Source: Eriocheir sinensis
Lineage: Eukaryota; Arthropoda; Malacostraca; Decapoda; Varunidae
Assembly: GCF_024679095.1 (NCBI RefSeq)
Contig: NC_066513.1
Span: forward strand, 11,140,605-11,204,604
Reading direction: 5' to 3'
DNA length: 64,000 bases
How positions within the stretch are numbered: position 1 is the stretch's first letter; each line of letters starts with the position of its first letter. This document shows positions 35,690-47,015 of the stretch, one piece after another. Made by a program: the position numbers and the translations under genes. The notes beneath the pieces were generated by a model, which was given only the letters and a program-made list of their open reading frames with translations, was not told the origin of the DNA and searched no databases.

Positions 35690-37707
35690 ATGATGATGAT
35701 GATAGTGGTTGTAATGCTTAAGGTAGTGGTGGTGTTGATGTTGGTATATCAACACTGTGGTATAGCACTTAACGTGCAGAAGCAGTATATAGTAATGTGG
35801 TAAATGGTTTGTGGTGGATGGAAACAGTGTTTATTACGGTCATTACTTTTATCCTCTCAGACATGGTGGCGTGAATGGCAGTGGTGTTGTTGTTGGTGGT
35901 GGCGGTTGTCCAAGAACTGTGGAGCCGTATTCTCAAACGTATCGGTGCCTCTGTTTGTTTATTTGAAAAAAAATTATCGTTAAAGTTATTGGGATCCCTA
36001 TGCACTATTTTCTGATGCTAGTGATAGTTTATTCGGTATCTGCATCTTGGTCGGAAAAAACAATAAATATACACCAGTTTATCTTCTCTGTGGCCTTGGG
36101 AAATAGCCGTTATTGAGGCCCGATATGTTTAAAAATATGAACTGGACAGTTATGTGAAACAAGGGAAGTGGTAGTGGTGATGGCGGCGGCGGTGCTGGTG
36201 GTCATGGTGGTGGTGATAGTGATGGTAGCGTGCAGCTCTTGAGAACCTTCCAGCTTTAGACACAAATATGTTGGAACACTTTATAAGTATGAAAACGTAA
36301 TATAAGAATACTGGTGCAAGAAATTCGTGAAGCGCCTCGGAAATGTAGGGTTGGAGGGAGAGTAGGGATGGGATGGGGAGGCAAGTAAATGGGGAGAAGG
36401 AGAAGGGCAGAAAAATAAAGAAAGTGTAATGCAGTGACAGGAAGAATAGGGAAGGGAAGGAAAAGGAAGAGAAGAGAAGGAAAAAGAAAAGCAGATTAGG
36501 TAAAGTAAGTATAGTTAGAGAGAAAGAGGGAAGATGACGGACAGGAGGAAATAAGAGAAGGAAATGGAAAGATAAAAGTGGAGGATTGATAGGATTGGGA
36601 TAGGAGAGAAGGGACAGAACGGGAAATAATTAGAAGGAAAGCGAAGATAAAATAAAGGAAGGATCTGAAAAGAGGGAGCTGAAAAGAAAGAGAGGTGAGG
36701 GGTAGGGAATGAGAAGGGACCGAGGAGTTTGAAGAAAAGGGAAGGGAGACAAAAGTGAAGAGAATAATTCGAAAGGGAAGAGTGAGGTTTGGGAAAGAGG
36801 GACAGGAAATCAAAGAAACAATGCTGAAATGACCGTGGGAAAGGAAGAAAAGAAAAAAAGAAGCAAAGAGAGAAGGTAAAGAGGAGGGAAAGAGGGAAGG
36901 GGAATTAAATATACATCGCAAGAATTACAGAAAAGGTGAGTCAGTGAGGGCTTAGAGAATGAGTCAAAGGAAAGCTTTAAGATCGAATCAGAGGAAGGCT
37001 TAGAGAACGTACCAGAGGAAGGCTTAGAGAACGAATCAAAGGAAGGCCTAGATAACGAATCATATGAGAGCTTAGAGAACGAGTCAGAGGAAGGCTTAGA
37101 GAACGAATCAGAGGAATAATGAGTGTGGTGTACAAGGGATTCTTCAGGGATAGGCTTTGAGTGATTAGTGTAAGCTGACGGTAGGTTGATGGGGTGTTGT
37201 AGGAGGTTAATTGACGCAGAATGGAAATGGTAAGAAAAATGGCAGATGAATTTAGGGGCGCGAGAGGAAGGGAGTAATTATATAAGGGTTTATAATGGGA
37301 TGGAGGTGACAGGAGAAAGATAAGTGTTGTGGTAAATACAGCGGATTTATAATTATAGAGCTAGGGGTTGTGGGTGAATGTGTGTGAATACGTCAAGAAT
37401 GGAAACAAGATTGAATAGGGTAGTAGTTGAGGGGGACAGTTATAACTACTTTGGGGAGGTATGGAAAATTGAGAGGTTGCGAATGGAATCAATGCCTGAT
37501 GAGTTGATAATGGAGAGGGTCATATAGTTAATTAGTGTAGGAGAGAGTGTGAGATAATTTAATTAGATTTATGTTTAGGAAGGTATAAAATTTTACTGAT
37601 AAAAAGAAGACGGAGTGACGTTAAACATTTCGAAAAAAAAGTATGAAGGGGTGGTCCGAAGTTTCAGGAGCAGCGTTGAGAGGTTTTTTTTCTACACCTT
37701 TTCATGC
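34985..37707 (+). repeat. Low-complexity repeat unit, copy C (no LINE insertion)
   Basis: Forward copy with the same order as B: 'ttccgcgatgct', reversed tRNA-like head (35005-35076), (ATT)n with (GTT) and (AGT) stretches (35078-35280), (TTC)n/(ATT)n (35405-35540), (GTT)n (35658-35690), unique sequence, purine-rich block (36340-36900), 24 bp minisatellite (36945-37120) and AT-rich unique sequence. Homology to A and B ends at 'ttcatgc' (37707). It carries neither LINE-P insertion: 'acgtaatataagaatactgg' (about 36294) and 'aaatgtagggttggagggag' (about 36341) are continuous. A piece containing a 141-codon frame (36921-36496, minus) is shared with A but is of low complexity. Confidence 0.85.
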
Positions 37708-37812
37708 ACAGTATCCACGAAATCGGACACGCCGTGTGGCTGCAGGTTGCCGTTGCGCGATAATGCTCACTTCAGACTCGGGTGAACCGACTATAGCTAA
37801 CTAAACTGCCTG
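37708..37812. other. Short segment between unit C and the BEL/Pao element
   Basis: About 105 bp without detectable coding content. It ends with 'actaaactgcctg' directly before the 5' LTR, while 'taactaaac' recurs shortly after the 3' LTR (about 47831-47840). Confidence 0.4.
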
Positions 37813-38611
37813 TGTAGTCGCGCCTACGATGTGTTGTATGTATGAGGGTTACTAATGACGTAAAGTCATATCGTTATAGATTGCACGTAATGTCTTCATG
37901 TAATAATGGTATATGTAAGACGGTAAATGTTTGTAATAAGGTAAGATAGTAACTATAATGGTAGGTGGTAATGTAGGGGAATAGGGAATGAAGGAGGTGG
38001 AGACGTGAGGAGGTGGAGAAGCGAAGAGAGAAGAGAGAGGTAACGTGAGAAGGGATATGGGAGGCAATTCATCGTCTGGAATGTTATGACACCTCGACCC
38101 GAGAGGTCACAAAATCCATTAGACGGCCTAGGTCCCTCGGACAGAGGCACCCTTGTTGGTCCTGGGGACAATCTGGCCTGAAGGGAGTGAGGGAATAACG
38201 GAGAAGGCAGACTGTTAAAGGAAGCAAGAAAGGGAAGACGTGGAGGACGTGTCCTCCGACTTCGCCTTTGCACAACTAGACGAGAGATAGGAGGGTGAGG
38301 CTTCCATCCGGAGGCGAGAAGACAAGGGACAAGAGTCCGTTGCGGCGGATTACAAGGCTATTATTAGACCCCTCAATAATTGTGAGTATTATTAGTTTGA
38401 TGTTGTGTCATAGGATAAGGTGACATTTGGTGTATTAGGATAAGATGACATTTGGTGTATTTGATGTGGCTGTAAGTGTTGTATTGTGTTGTCTGACAAG
38501 TGTTGATGAGATGTATTCTTTACCTCGCTCAGGTTTACACGCATATTAAAAGCGAGTAAAACAAGACGGGTTTCTGATTTATCCTGCCCAAGCCGCCACA
38601 ACGCGGCTACA
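37813..38611 (+). repeat. BEL/Pao 5' LTR
   Basis: 799 bp, 'tgtag...ctaca'. In the first 200 bp I count three substitutions against the 3' LTR. One visible length difference is 'gcgcaag'-like material near 47538 that is absent near 38335. It would contain the promoter and polyadenylation signals; no confident TATA box was assigned. Confidence 0.93.
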
Positions 38612-40347
38612 GTAAACAATTAATGGGTCTATCGGAGATAGGAGTGCCAACTGCGATGACCGAGAGAAGGGGCGCGGGCGGAGAACGGTGTCCAGGGCCG
38701 CTGCCGCCGCCGCTGCTCCTCTACGCCGCGCCACCGGCAGCCTTGGGCGAGGAGATATCTACGCTGGAGCCGCTTGGTGCCTTGTGTTGGGCGTGACTGG
38801 CGTCGCTCAGTGCTTTCTCGACACGGGGCGAGTCGGTGACCGCAGGAAAGAGGTACCGTGACGTCTTGAGTGACTTGTGGGATGATAAACTGTTCATTAC
38901 GGATGACCAATTGCCGAGTGTTGCCGGCGACATATTAATGTTGTGTCGCCACTGTTACTTATAGGGTGACTACAGTGTCATGTGTTGCACGTGACATATT
39001 CGTGACATATCAGTGTTGGGTGATCACAGTGTCGAGTGTTGCAGGCGACACATTAGTGTTGTGTCGCCACTGTTACTTATAGGGTGACTGCACGTGACAT
39101 ATTCGTGACATATCAGTGTTGGGTGATCACAGTGTCGAGTGTTGCAGGCGACACATTAGTGTTGTGTCGCCACTGTTACTTATAGGGTGACTACAGTGTC
39201 ATGTGTTGCACGTGACATATTCGTGACATATCAGTGTTGGGTGATTACATTGTCAAGTGTTGCAGGCGACACATTAGTGTTGTGTCGCCACAGTTACTTA
39301 TAGGGTGACTGCAGTGTCAGGTGTTGCACGTGACATATCAGTGTTGGGTGATTACATTGTTGAGTGTTGCAGGCGACACATTAGTGTTGTTGTTGTCGCT
39401 ACTGTTACTTATAGGGTGACTGCAGTGTCAGGTGTTGCACGTGACATATCAGTGTTGGGTGATTACATTGTTGAGTGTTGCAGGCGACACATTAGTGTTG
39501 TTGTTGTCGCTACTGTTACTTATAGGGTGACTACAGTGCCAGGTGTTGCACGTGACATATCAGTGTTGGGTGATTACATTGTCGAGTGTTGCAGGCGACA
39601 CACTAGTGTTGTGTCGCCACTTACTTATTGGGTGATTAGTGTCAGGTGTTCCACGTGACATATCAGCTTTAGGTGATTACAGTATCGAATGTTGCAGGCG
39701 ACACATTAGTGTTGTGTCGCCACTGTTACGTATTGGGTGATTAGTGTCAGGTGTTGCACGTGACATATCAGCTTTAGGTGATTACAGTATCGAATGTTGC
39801 AGGCGGCGCATTAGTGTTGTGTCGCCACTGTTACGTATTGGGTGATTAGTGTCAGGTGTTGCACGTGATTACATTGTCGAGTGTTGCAGGCGACGCATTA
39901 GTGTTGTGTCGCCACTGTTACGTATTGGGTGGTTAAGGTGTCGAGGGTTGCAGGTAACACATTGATGTTGCATCATCATCACTATTCAATACGGATGGGC
40001 AAGTCTTCTCTGTCAGGTTTGGAATGATTAATGAACGATGCGCGAATCATAGGAGCAGGTAGGTCTCCTGACGTTGCCACTAGGCATGGTTCGGCTCCGG
40101 TGGAGTGACAGAGAAAGGGAGACTTATGATTGAGACGTCACGGAGATTAACAAACTAGGTGAGAGGCTGGCGTTGGCTGAATACGTTGCAAGGCAGCCGC
40201 TTCTAGGGCTGTCGTTGCCTCTGTGGTGGAGTTACGTAAGGTGCTTGTAGTACCATCTGAGACCGTTTCAGACGCAGACACTCTTGCCAGACTAAAGACT
40301 CGACCCGACGTTAGACACCCGACTCGGAGGTCGTTCTTGAAGCAGCC
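38612..40347 (+). repeat. BEL/Pao 5' leader with ~118 bp minisatellite
   Basis: 38612-38935 shows no gene; the minus-strand frames here are probable shadows. From about 38936 to 39970 there are nine to ten tandem copies of 105-118 bp, each with 'gtgtcgccactgttacttat', 'cacgtgacatatcagtgttg' and 'gtgttgcaggcgacacatta'. The 'tgtcgcc' and 'ggcgaca' words are complementary, so each copy can form a stem. No primer-binding site was confidently assigned in the bases after the LTR. 39971-40347 leads to the gag start. Confidence 0.85.
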
Positions 40348-42421
40348 ATGGACCCCTTTGCTGACCTTCAACCCCCCTCTCCTAACGAAGGGGGCCGGAA
40401 TCTAGGGTCGACCGATGCACCAGGGCAGTACCACGAGGGTGAGGAAACGACAGATGCCATTGGAACAGGAAATGTTGCGAACCAGAGAAACATCGGAAGT
40501 ATCGGGCCCCAAACCACCGCAACCAGAACCGACGTCACGCTTCACTTGGCTCCGAGGAAGTACCTGGCGACGCTAGGCGAAACCGGAAAGAAGGATCTCC
40601 TGATATTGTCGCTGTCGACGCTGGATGCCACTGCAGGGCGAAGTTTAGTGAAAGAAATCTGGGGTGAGGAGTTGCCCCACAACGTTGAAGTTGGGGAAGA
40701 GAAGGAGAGTGGTGGCGAGAGCTGCCATCAGCCCCGAAGCGGGTCACACGGATGTAGCTTTGAGCGTTGTGCTTCCGTTCATGTAAGTGCTGCACGGCGC
40801 AGTCCATCTCGGGGGAGATCTCGCGAACGACGTGACCCACGCACACGCGAAAGACTAGGCGTAGGAGGACGCAGCCCATTTGTGTGCCGTAGCCGGTCCC
40901 GAGGGGGAACAGGTCGAAGAAGCCTCGGTCGCGAAATTAATCCACGGGCGGAGAAGGGCAGAAGCCAGAACCGTTGGCGTTACGGCAGACGTCGTAGCGT
41001 TGATGACCGAGACTCGCTCGAGAGAGAAGGATACTGGACGACTGCAAGGCACACATGCACGAGAGGGTCATCAGAACGTACTTGAAGCCCCCCTCACCGG
41101 GGGGAGTCCAGAGGCCGCGTCAAACGTAACGGTGGAGGAAGCTCATGGCGCTCTCCGAGTAGTTCCCCGTCCACTGAGTCGGACGAGAGAAGCGCGTCTC
41201 ACAGACGCCGAGCCTCAAGAGTACGACCCGATCCGGATAAAGAGTATGGACGACAGAGTCTTAAGGACCGTGAGCGGAGAAAGAGTCGGAGATACTGGAG
41301 CGCAAAGTACGTGGGCCCACTACCAACCCCAGCGCTACCGCGATTCGATGGTAAGACGAGGGACAGTTACGTGCGAGTCATCAAGCACTTCCGTGCCGTG
41401 GTGGCGCACAGGGATTATACGGACAAAGATCGTCTGAGATTCTTGGCAGAGGTTTGCGGCGAACCGGTGTCCAAGCAGCATCTGCAAATGATCCAGGCTT
41501 ATGGAGCAGAGGGGGGGGTATCAGGAGGCTTTGGAATACCTCAGTGACAACTTCGGTCTGAAGGTCGGAAAGACTCAGCGCTTACTGGAAAAGTTAAGGG
41601 AACGTAGTAAAATGGAAGAAGGGGACCTGACTGGCGTCAGGCAAGTCTGTGTGGACCTACGAGAGTATAGTCTCCATCTCCACGCCCAAGGGGGATCTAG
41701 CTCTGGAGCGGCAGAGCTGTTGCGACGGGACGTAATTGGTTGCCTCCCTCAGTTCCACGAGAACCGATACTATGTAGAGGAACGACGGAGGAGTTACAAG
41801 AAGGAGACGTTAGAGCATCTGATTAATTACGTAGCCGAGACCGTGACGATCATGCGATCAGTACGACCAAGGGAACGGGGCCCGGAGAAATCGACGACAA
41901 ATAAGCCGAAAGCAGACGACACTAAACCCAAGAGTGGGGCCGATACGAGGGAGGAATGCTGTTTGTGCTTATCGAACCACCCTCTCAGAGACTGCCGAGC
42001 GTTCAAGCGAATGGATCCGAGCTCTCGGAAGTCTGTTGTCATTAGGTACCGTGCCTGCTACCGGTGCTTAGGCAAAGGACACAACTCATCCACTTGCACG
42101 AGCACATTCGTATGCGGGGAAATAGGTTGTGGAGGTAAACACTCAATCGTACTTCATGGTGCAATGACACCTTTCGGAGCAACGCGTCCGGCACGAGGAT
42201 GGGGCAGTGCTGAGCATTCCTCCTCATCAGCGAGGCGCATGCCTTACCAAGGGTCCGAGGACCAGAAAGAGCAATGGAGAAGAGACAGTGAGGTACGATC
42301 AGCACGGAGCACGAGGGTCTCCCCAGGTGAGGTCGCACGAACCATGACACCAACAGCGGGTAGCAACCCAGCTTCTGTCATGAGTAACCCGACGAAGCTC
42401 AAAGAAGAAGGTGAAAAATGA
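40348..42421 (+). pseudogene. BEL/Pao gag, with stop and frameshift
   Basis: Starts at ATG 40348 ('MDPFADLQPPSPNEGG'), the first Met of a long frame just after the leader. The N-terminal part is Arg/Ser-rich and ends at a stop at 41085. The capsid-like part in the same frame (from about 41311) has 'LPRFDGKTRDSYVRVIKHF' and resembles the conserved gag domain of Pao elements; it moves by one base at a G-run near 41510 into the frame 41501-42421. There 'YQEALEYLSDNFGLKVG' continues the domain. Three Cys/His groups follow: 'CCLCLSNHPLRDC', 'CYRCLGKGHNSSTC' (a CCHC knuckle) and 'CGEIGCGGKHSIVLH', the typical nucleic-acid-binding end of BEL gag. The protein would package element RNA. The G-run shift may be a base-call error, while the 41085 stop looks genuine. 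Confidence 0.85.
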
Positions 42422-42434
42422 CTAGCAGAGTACC

Positions 42435-42905
42435 ATAAGACTGTCTTACCGATCGTGGAGGTTAGGGTCGGAGCTGTAGGGAGGAGAGAACCCAGGGGCG
42501 TGCGAGCCTTGGTGGGAGTGATCGTTCATACTGCACCAAGTCCTTAGCGAAGAGACTATCGGTGGTGGGAGTCCCAACCACAATAGAGATCAGCACATTG
42601 GGGCATGAAACACGCACGACTGTGATGCAGACTCACGTAAGAGTGCGGGCCACGCGCGGACAGAAGGCTATCGTTATGCACAACGTGCTAGTGGTCCCGG
42701 AACTCCCACAGGCCCTTGGGTCCCCCGTAGCACAGGGAGACGAAGTGAACGGTTGGAGCCACCTTCGAAGTCTGGATATAACCAATGGAGACTTGGGCGG
42801 AGTGGACCTACTTATTGGACTAGACAATCCGCTTGTTATGCGGCCCTTGGAGGTGAGGAGGGCAGGTGACGGAGAGCCTTTTGCTGTACGCACCGCATTA
42901 GGATA
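42435..42905 (+). pseudogene. BEL/Pao aspartic protease, active site damaged
   Basis: The frame reads 'GSDRSYCTKSLAKRLSVVGV' (about 42510-42570), then 'HVRVRATRGQ' and 'GGVDLLIGLDNPLVM', matching the Pao-type retropepsin fold in which the last 'DLLIG' is characteristic. The usual catalytic Asp-Ser-Gly should stand just before 'SDRSY', but the nucleotide sequence there ('cttggtgggagtgatcg') has lost the Asp codon and shifts frame. The frame ends at a stop (42904-42906). Without the Asp it cannot process Gag-Pol. Confidence 0.75.
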
Positions 42906-42959
42906 GACCGTCAACGGACCACTTACAACGACAAAATTAGATCCCACAGCTACTGCACA

Positions 42960-45272
42960 TAGCTGTTTGACCATCTTCGAACAAGAAGGGGAAGGGAACA
43001 GTGTACAGGCTACGCTAGAAGAACGAGTACGCTTATTCTGGAAAAAGAAGGCCTATCGGTAGATGACAGGGCGGTGCTGAGACTCTGGGATGAGACAGTC
43101 GACAAATGGGGTTCGTATTACGTGTTCCCGATCCCTTTCAAGAAAGACACTGAAGACAGACGGGACAACCGTAGGATGGCCGAGCGCAGACTGAATAGCT
43201 TGAGAGCACGGCTTTCCAGACATCCGGCCCTGCGAGAAAGAAATGCCCGAGAAATCGAAAAACTACTGATGATGGGGCATGCAGAGAAAGTACCGATCGA
43301 CCAATTGTTCACCACGGATATAAGGACCTGGTACCTTCCCCACCACCCAGTCTTTAACCCTCGCAAACCAGAGAAGGTGCGGGTAGTGTTCGACTGTGCC
43401 GCAGGCCAAGATGGAGTTTCGCTCAATTCACAAGTCCGCCAGGGCCCCGATTTGAATAATAAGTTGTTAGGGGTCCTTGTCCGAATTAGACAAGAGCCCA
43501 TCGCAGTGATGGCGGACATAGAGGCCATGTTTCACCAAGTACGAATAACTGAGGAACACAAGGACGCTTTGCGGTTCCTTTGGTAGGAGGACCCGAGCTT
43601 GACGGGTAGGCCGACCACCTTTCGGATGACAGTCCATCTGTTCGCCGGGGTGTGGAGCCCGTCTTGTGCTGCCTACGCCCTGAGGAAGACGTTTAGGGAT
43701 TAGGGGATGGAGCACCCACCTGGAGTGGAAGGCGCGGTGAGGAATTTCTACGTAGATGACCTGTTATCTACCGCGACCGTGACCGAGGCAATGGAGATGG
43801 TACGGGAACTGACTGCTCTCCTAGAGAAAGGGGGCTTTCACCTTACCAAGTGGACTGGCAACAGCGAACCGGTACTCTCGACCATCCCAATGAACGAAAG
43901 GAGTGGTGTCGTTAAGGAACTCGGGCCGCAGACGGGGGTACGACCAGTCAGTCAAGCGCTGGGACTAATCTGGGACACAGAGAGAGACGATATCGCGGTA
44001 CGGGTTAGCGTGCCTCTGAAACCCCTCAGCAAAAGAGGTATACTGAGCACGTACATCGCGGTCTGTGACCCACTAGGGATGTTAGCGCCGTTCGTCATCC
44101 GGGCTAAGATACTTTTCCAAGGGCTGTGTAGGGAAAGCCGGGGCTGTGATGAAACTCTGGATGATGAGACCGCGAAAAAATGGCGCGTGTGGCTATTAGA
44201 GCTGGAGTCACTTGCAGACTTCAGTATTCCAAGGTGCTACAGTCCAACGCCCTTGGCAGAAGACACTCATACTGACCTACACGTTTTTGCGGATGCATCC
44301 CATTTAGCCTATGGGGTGGCATGCTACTTGCGTGACGCTCAACCGGACGAGGAGGTGAGCTTGGCTTTCATATACGGGAAGGCCCGGTTGGCTCCGCTGA
44401 AGCAATTAACAATTCCCAGACTGGAACTGTGTGCAGCCCTCCTCGCGGCACAAGTCGCGAGGACTCTGAAGGCAGAACTTACCGTTAAGGTACACAGGAT
44501 CATTCTATGGACTGACAGCATGCTTGTGTTGCAGTACATTTACAATCCGACTCGGCGCTTCAAGACCTATTTTGCCAACAGGGTCGCCAGCATTCAAGGT
44601 CTAACGCGGCCAGACCAGTGGCGACACGTGCCCACGCACCAGAATCCGACGGATGACGCTTCACGACGGCTGACGGCTGCTGAGCTACTCGCCGATTTTC
44701 GTTGGAAGACCTGTCCTCGGTTCCTGATGGAGGTGGAGGCGCAGTGGCCACGGTTACCTATAGTTCCCACTGGCCTCTTAGACGTATCTGAAACGAAACG
44801 AGAGGAACGAGAGGCAGTGCTACTGACTACGGAGACCTCCGTCACGGAGGACTTCCCGTACACCCATTGGAACCGTTATTCCACCTGGACGAAACTTCTG
44901 CGGGCAGTGGCGATTCTCCGCCGCTTCCTCGACTGGACGGTCGGCCTAAACAGGGGCCGCCGCCAATCGCCCTCGTTGACGGCCATGGATTTAGACGGGG
45001 CCGAACATCGCGTAGTAAGAGCCGTACAGAGCGAGTGTTATTCAGTAGAATGGGCAGCCTTGCGAGGGGGGCGTCCGGTATCCAAACAGTCAGACATCTA
45101 TAGCCTGGAACCTTTCTTGGACCCGTCGGGCGCCATCAGGGTGGGAGGTCGGCGACGCAAAGCTCCATTGGATCCTAGTGCCTGTGAGCCGCTCCTCTTA
45201 CCTAGAGCACACCCACTCACCGTCGTTGTCGTTCGAGAGGTCCACCAAAGAGCTGCTAAACACATGGGCTGA
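42960..45272 (+). pseudogene. BEL/Pao reverse transcriptase, RNase H and integrase N-terminal region
   Basis: RT begins around 43074 with 'FPIPFKKDTEDRRDNRRMAE', 'WYLPHHPVFNP', 'KVRVVFDCAAG' and 'AVMADIEAMFHQV' (first catalytic Asp). A stop at 43584-43586 and another near 43700 interrupt it. Between them 'TFRMTVHLFAGVWSPSCAAY' is still in frame, and the second frame (43707-45272) continues with 'RNFYVDDLLSTATV' (catalytic Asp pair). RNase H follows: 'HVFADASHLAYGVACYLRD' (Asp), 'LTIPRLELCAALLAAQ' (Glu), 'ILWTDSMLVLQYI' (Asp). Then comes the integrase N-terminal zinc region up to 'REVHQRAAKHMG' at a stop (45270-45272). All catalytic residues of RT and RNase H are seen. It copies element RNA into DNA in virus-like particles. 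Confidence 0.9.
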
Positions 45273-45887
45273 GCCCACACCATCGCTGAATTAAGGTGCA
45301 GATTTTGGGTGCCGTGTTGCCGCCCCATTGTTGACCGCTTGTTGAAGCATTGTGTGGTCTGCAGGCGGGCTAACTAGTGCGCGAAACATCAGCGTCAGGG
45401 CGACCTGCCAGAAGACAGAGCCACACCGGGCCAACCGCCGTTTGCATCTACGGGACTGGATTGTTTTGGGCCCCTCCTTACTAAGACCGGCAGGAGGCGT
45501 ACGAAGCGATGGGGTTGCATCTTCACTTGCCTTGCGACGAGGGCCATACACCTGGAGGTCCTGTCGTGCTTGGACTCCCCGGCGCTATTGCGTGCTATAC
45601 GCAGGTTCATGACCCGGCGGGGGAAACCCAAAGTCATGCGTTCTGATTGCGGTACCAATTTGGTTCGCGTAGAGAAGGAGCTGAGAGAAGCGGCAGGGGC
45701 CTGGAACGACGATGGTCCCTTCCAGGCTGCCTTGGCGGATGACAGGATCCAGTGGCACTTTAACCCGCCTGGAGCCCCACACGCGGGTGGTGTGTGGGAG
45801 AGACAAATCCGCACAGTGAAGCGGATCATACAGACAACCGTAGGAGATCAGGTCCTCGATGATGACCGTCTTCTCACGCTTTTCTGA
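45230..45887 (+). pseudogene. BEL/Pao integrase catalytic core
   Basis: The zinc module reads 'VHQRAAKHMG', stop, 'AHTIAELRCRFWVPCCRP', then 'HCVVCRRAN' (HHCC pattern). A second stop (45374-45376) and frame changes follow. The catalytic core has 'STGLDCFGPLLT' (first Asp, about 45453), 'KVMRSDCGTNLV' (second Asp, about 45640) and 'HAGGVWERQIRTVKRI' (Glu, about 45800), the D,D35E arrangement. A stop at 45885-45887 ends the frame. All three catalytic residues are kept, so only a few point changes inactivate this domain. Confidence 0.9.
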
Positions 45888-46355
45888 GAGATTGAACACG
45901 TTGTGAACTCTAGGCCGATCACTGCCGTCCCTAATGCCGCAGGGGAGCCGGAGATGCTCTCCCCGGCTCAGTTGCTGCGGGGCGCGGCTGATCCGGCACC
46001 GGCACTAGGACCTACCGATATCCCACAAGCCTATCAACGGCGATGGCGCCACGCACAATGGTTAGCCGACCAGTTCTGGAAACGATGGTTGAGGGAATAG
46101 CTCCCTCTACTGAGGCGACGACAAAAGAAAGCCCGTTCCCAGGCTAATTTCCGGGTAGGGGATGTGGTGCTGGTTACGGGGGAACAAACCACACGGAACC
46201 AGTGGCTACTGGCTCGGGTCACTCACGTCCACCCGAGCGACGATGGTCTGGTTAGGAAGGTTTCTCTAAGGACAGCCAAGCGAACGCTGGTGCGCCGGTC
46301 AATCTCTGTCTGCTGGAGAGAGTCACCGCGTAACGCTCCAGTACCGGGCGTGTAG
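45888..46355 (+). pseudogene. BEL/Pao integrase C-terminal domain
   Basis: Continues after the 45887 stop: 'NSRPITAVPNAAGEPEMLSP' (45903-45960), 'YQRRWRHAQWLADQFWKRWL' (46030-46092), a stop (46098-46100), then 'NFRVGDVVLVTGEQTTRNQW' (46149-46208), 'LARVTHVHPSDDGLVRKVSL' and 'TLVRRSISVC'. This is the conserved domain found after the integrase of Pao elements, which carries the chromodomain-like beta fold. Ends at 46355. Confidence 0.88.
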
Positions 46356-47015
46356 TGCCTGTAGCCTTCCCCTGCTACGGGTACCGGCGTGTGTTTCAGA
46401 AGGCGCCTTCCGCCACTCACGTTGTACCGGGCGGTTTCGCCAACTCGGAGTAGGGGCGCTCTCGCCACTCCGCATCACTCTGGGCGGTCTCGCCACTCTG
46501 GGCGGTCTCGCCAATGGGGAGTAGGGGCGGTCTCGCCGCTCCCATCTTCTTGGGCGGTCTCGCCACACAGACTTCTTGGGCGGTCTCGCCACTCTGACTA
46601 TTTGGGCGGTCTCGCAACACTGACTTGTGGGCGGTTTCGGCCACTAACGATCTTGGGCAGTCTCGCCACTCTGACTTTTTGGGCGGTCTCGTCGTACCGA
46701 TTCCTTGGGCAGCTTCGCCGCTCGCGGGTATCTCGGTGGACGGTCATGCCAGCCTCCCACGTAGGGTACCTTTGCGTTATCCCGCTGTTGAGGGTGCCGT
46801 TTGGCCGGGGTCGTGTGGGATGCCCGGCCTTACCTTGCCGACGCACTTCCCTTGTTGCTACTAGGGTCAAGATGGCACGTGTTGGTGCACCGGCCGTGGC
46901 GGAGCGACTGCGCCAAGGAGTTTTTTTCCCCCGCAGCCTGTCCTTTAACATAAATGTCGGGGTTTTTCCACTCACTGGCGCGGTTCCTCCCTGCAACGGT
47001 GTCCAACGGGGGGAG
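46356..47015 (+). repeat. GC-rich tandem repeats before the 3' LTR
   Basis: From about 46430 to 46735 the word 'gggcggtctcgccact' and close variants recur about twelve times at irregular spacing of 17-35 bp. The rest to 47015 is unique and ends in the purine-rich 'caacggggggag'. Long frames on both strands across this segment are repeat artefacts. Confidence 0.8.

Noticed and set aside
39305..39658. Repetitive 117-residue frame in the BEL leader
   Set aside because: It follows the ~118 bp minisatellite, lacks motifs and lies upstream of the gag start.
38944..39970. CRISPR-like regular repeats
   Set aside because: The repeats are 105-118 bp, contiguous and without unique spacers, in a eukaryotic retrotransposon leader.
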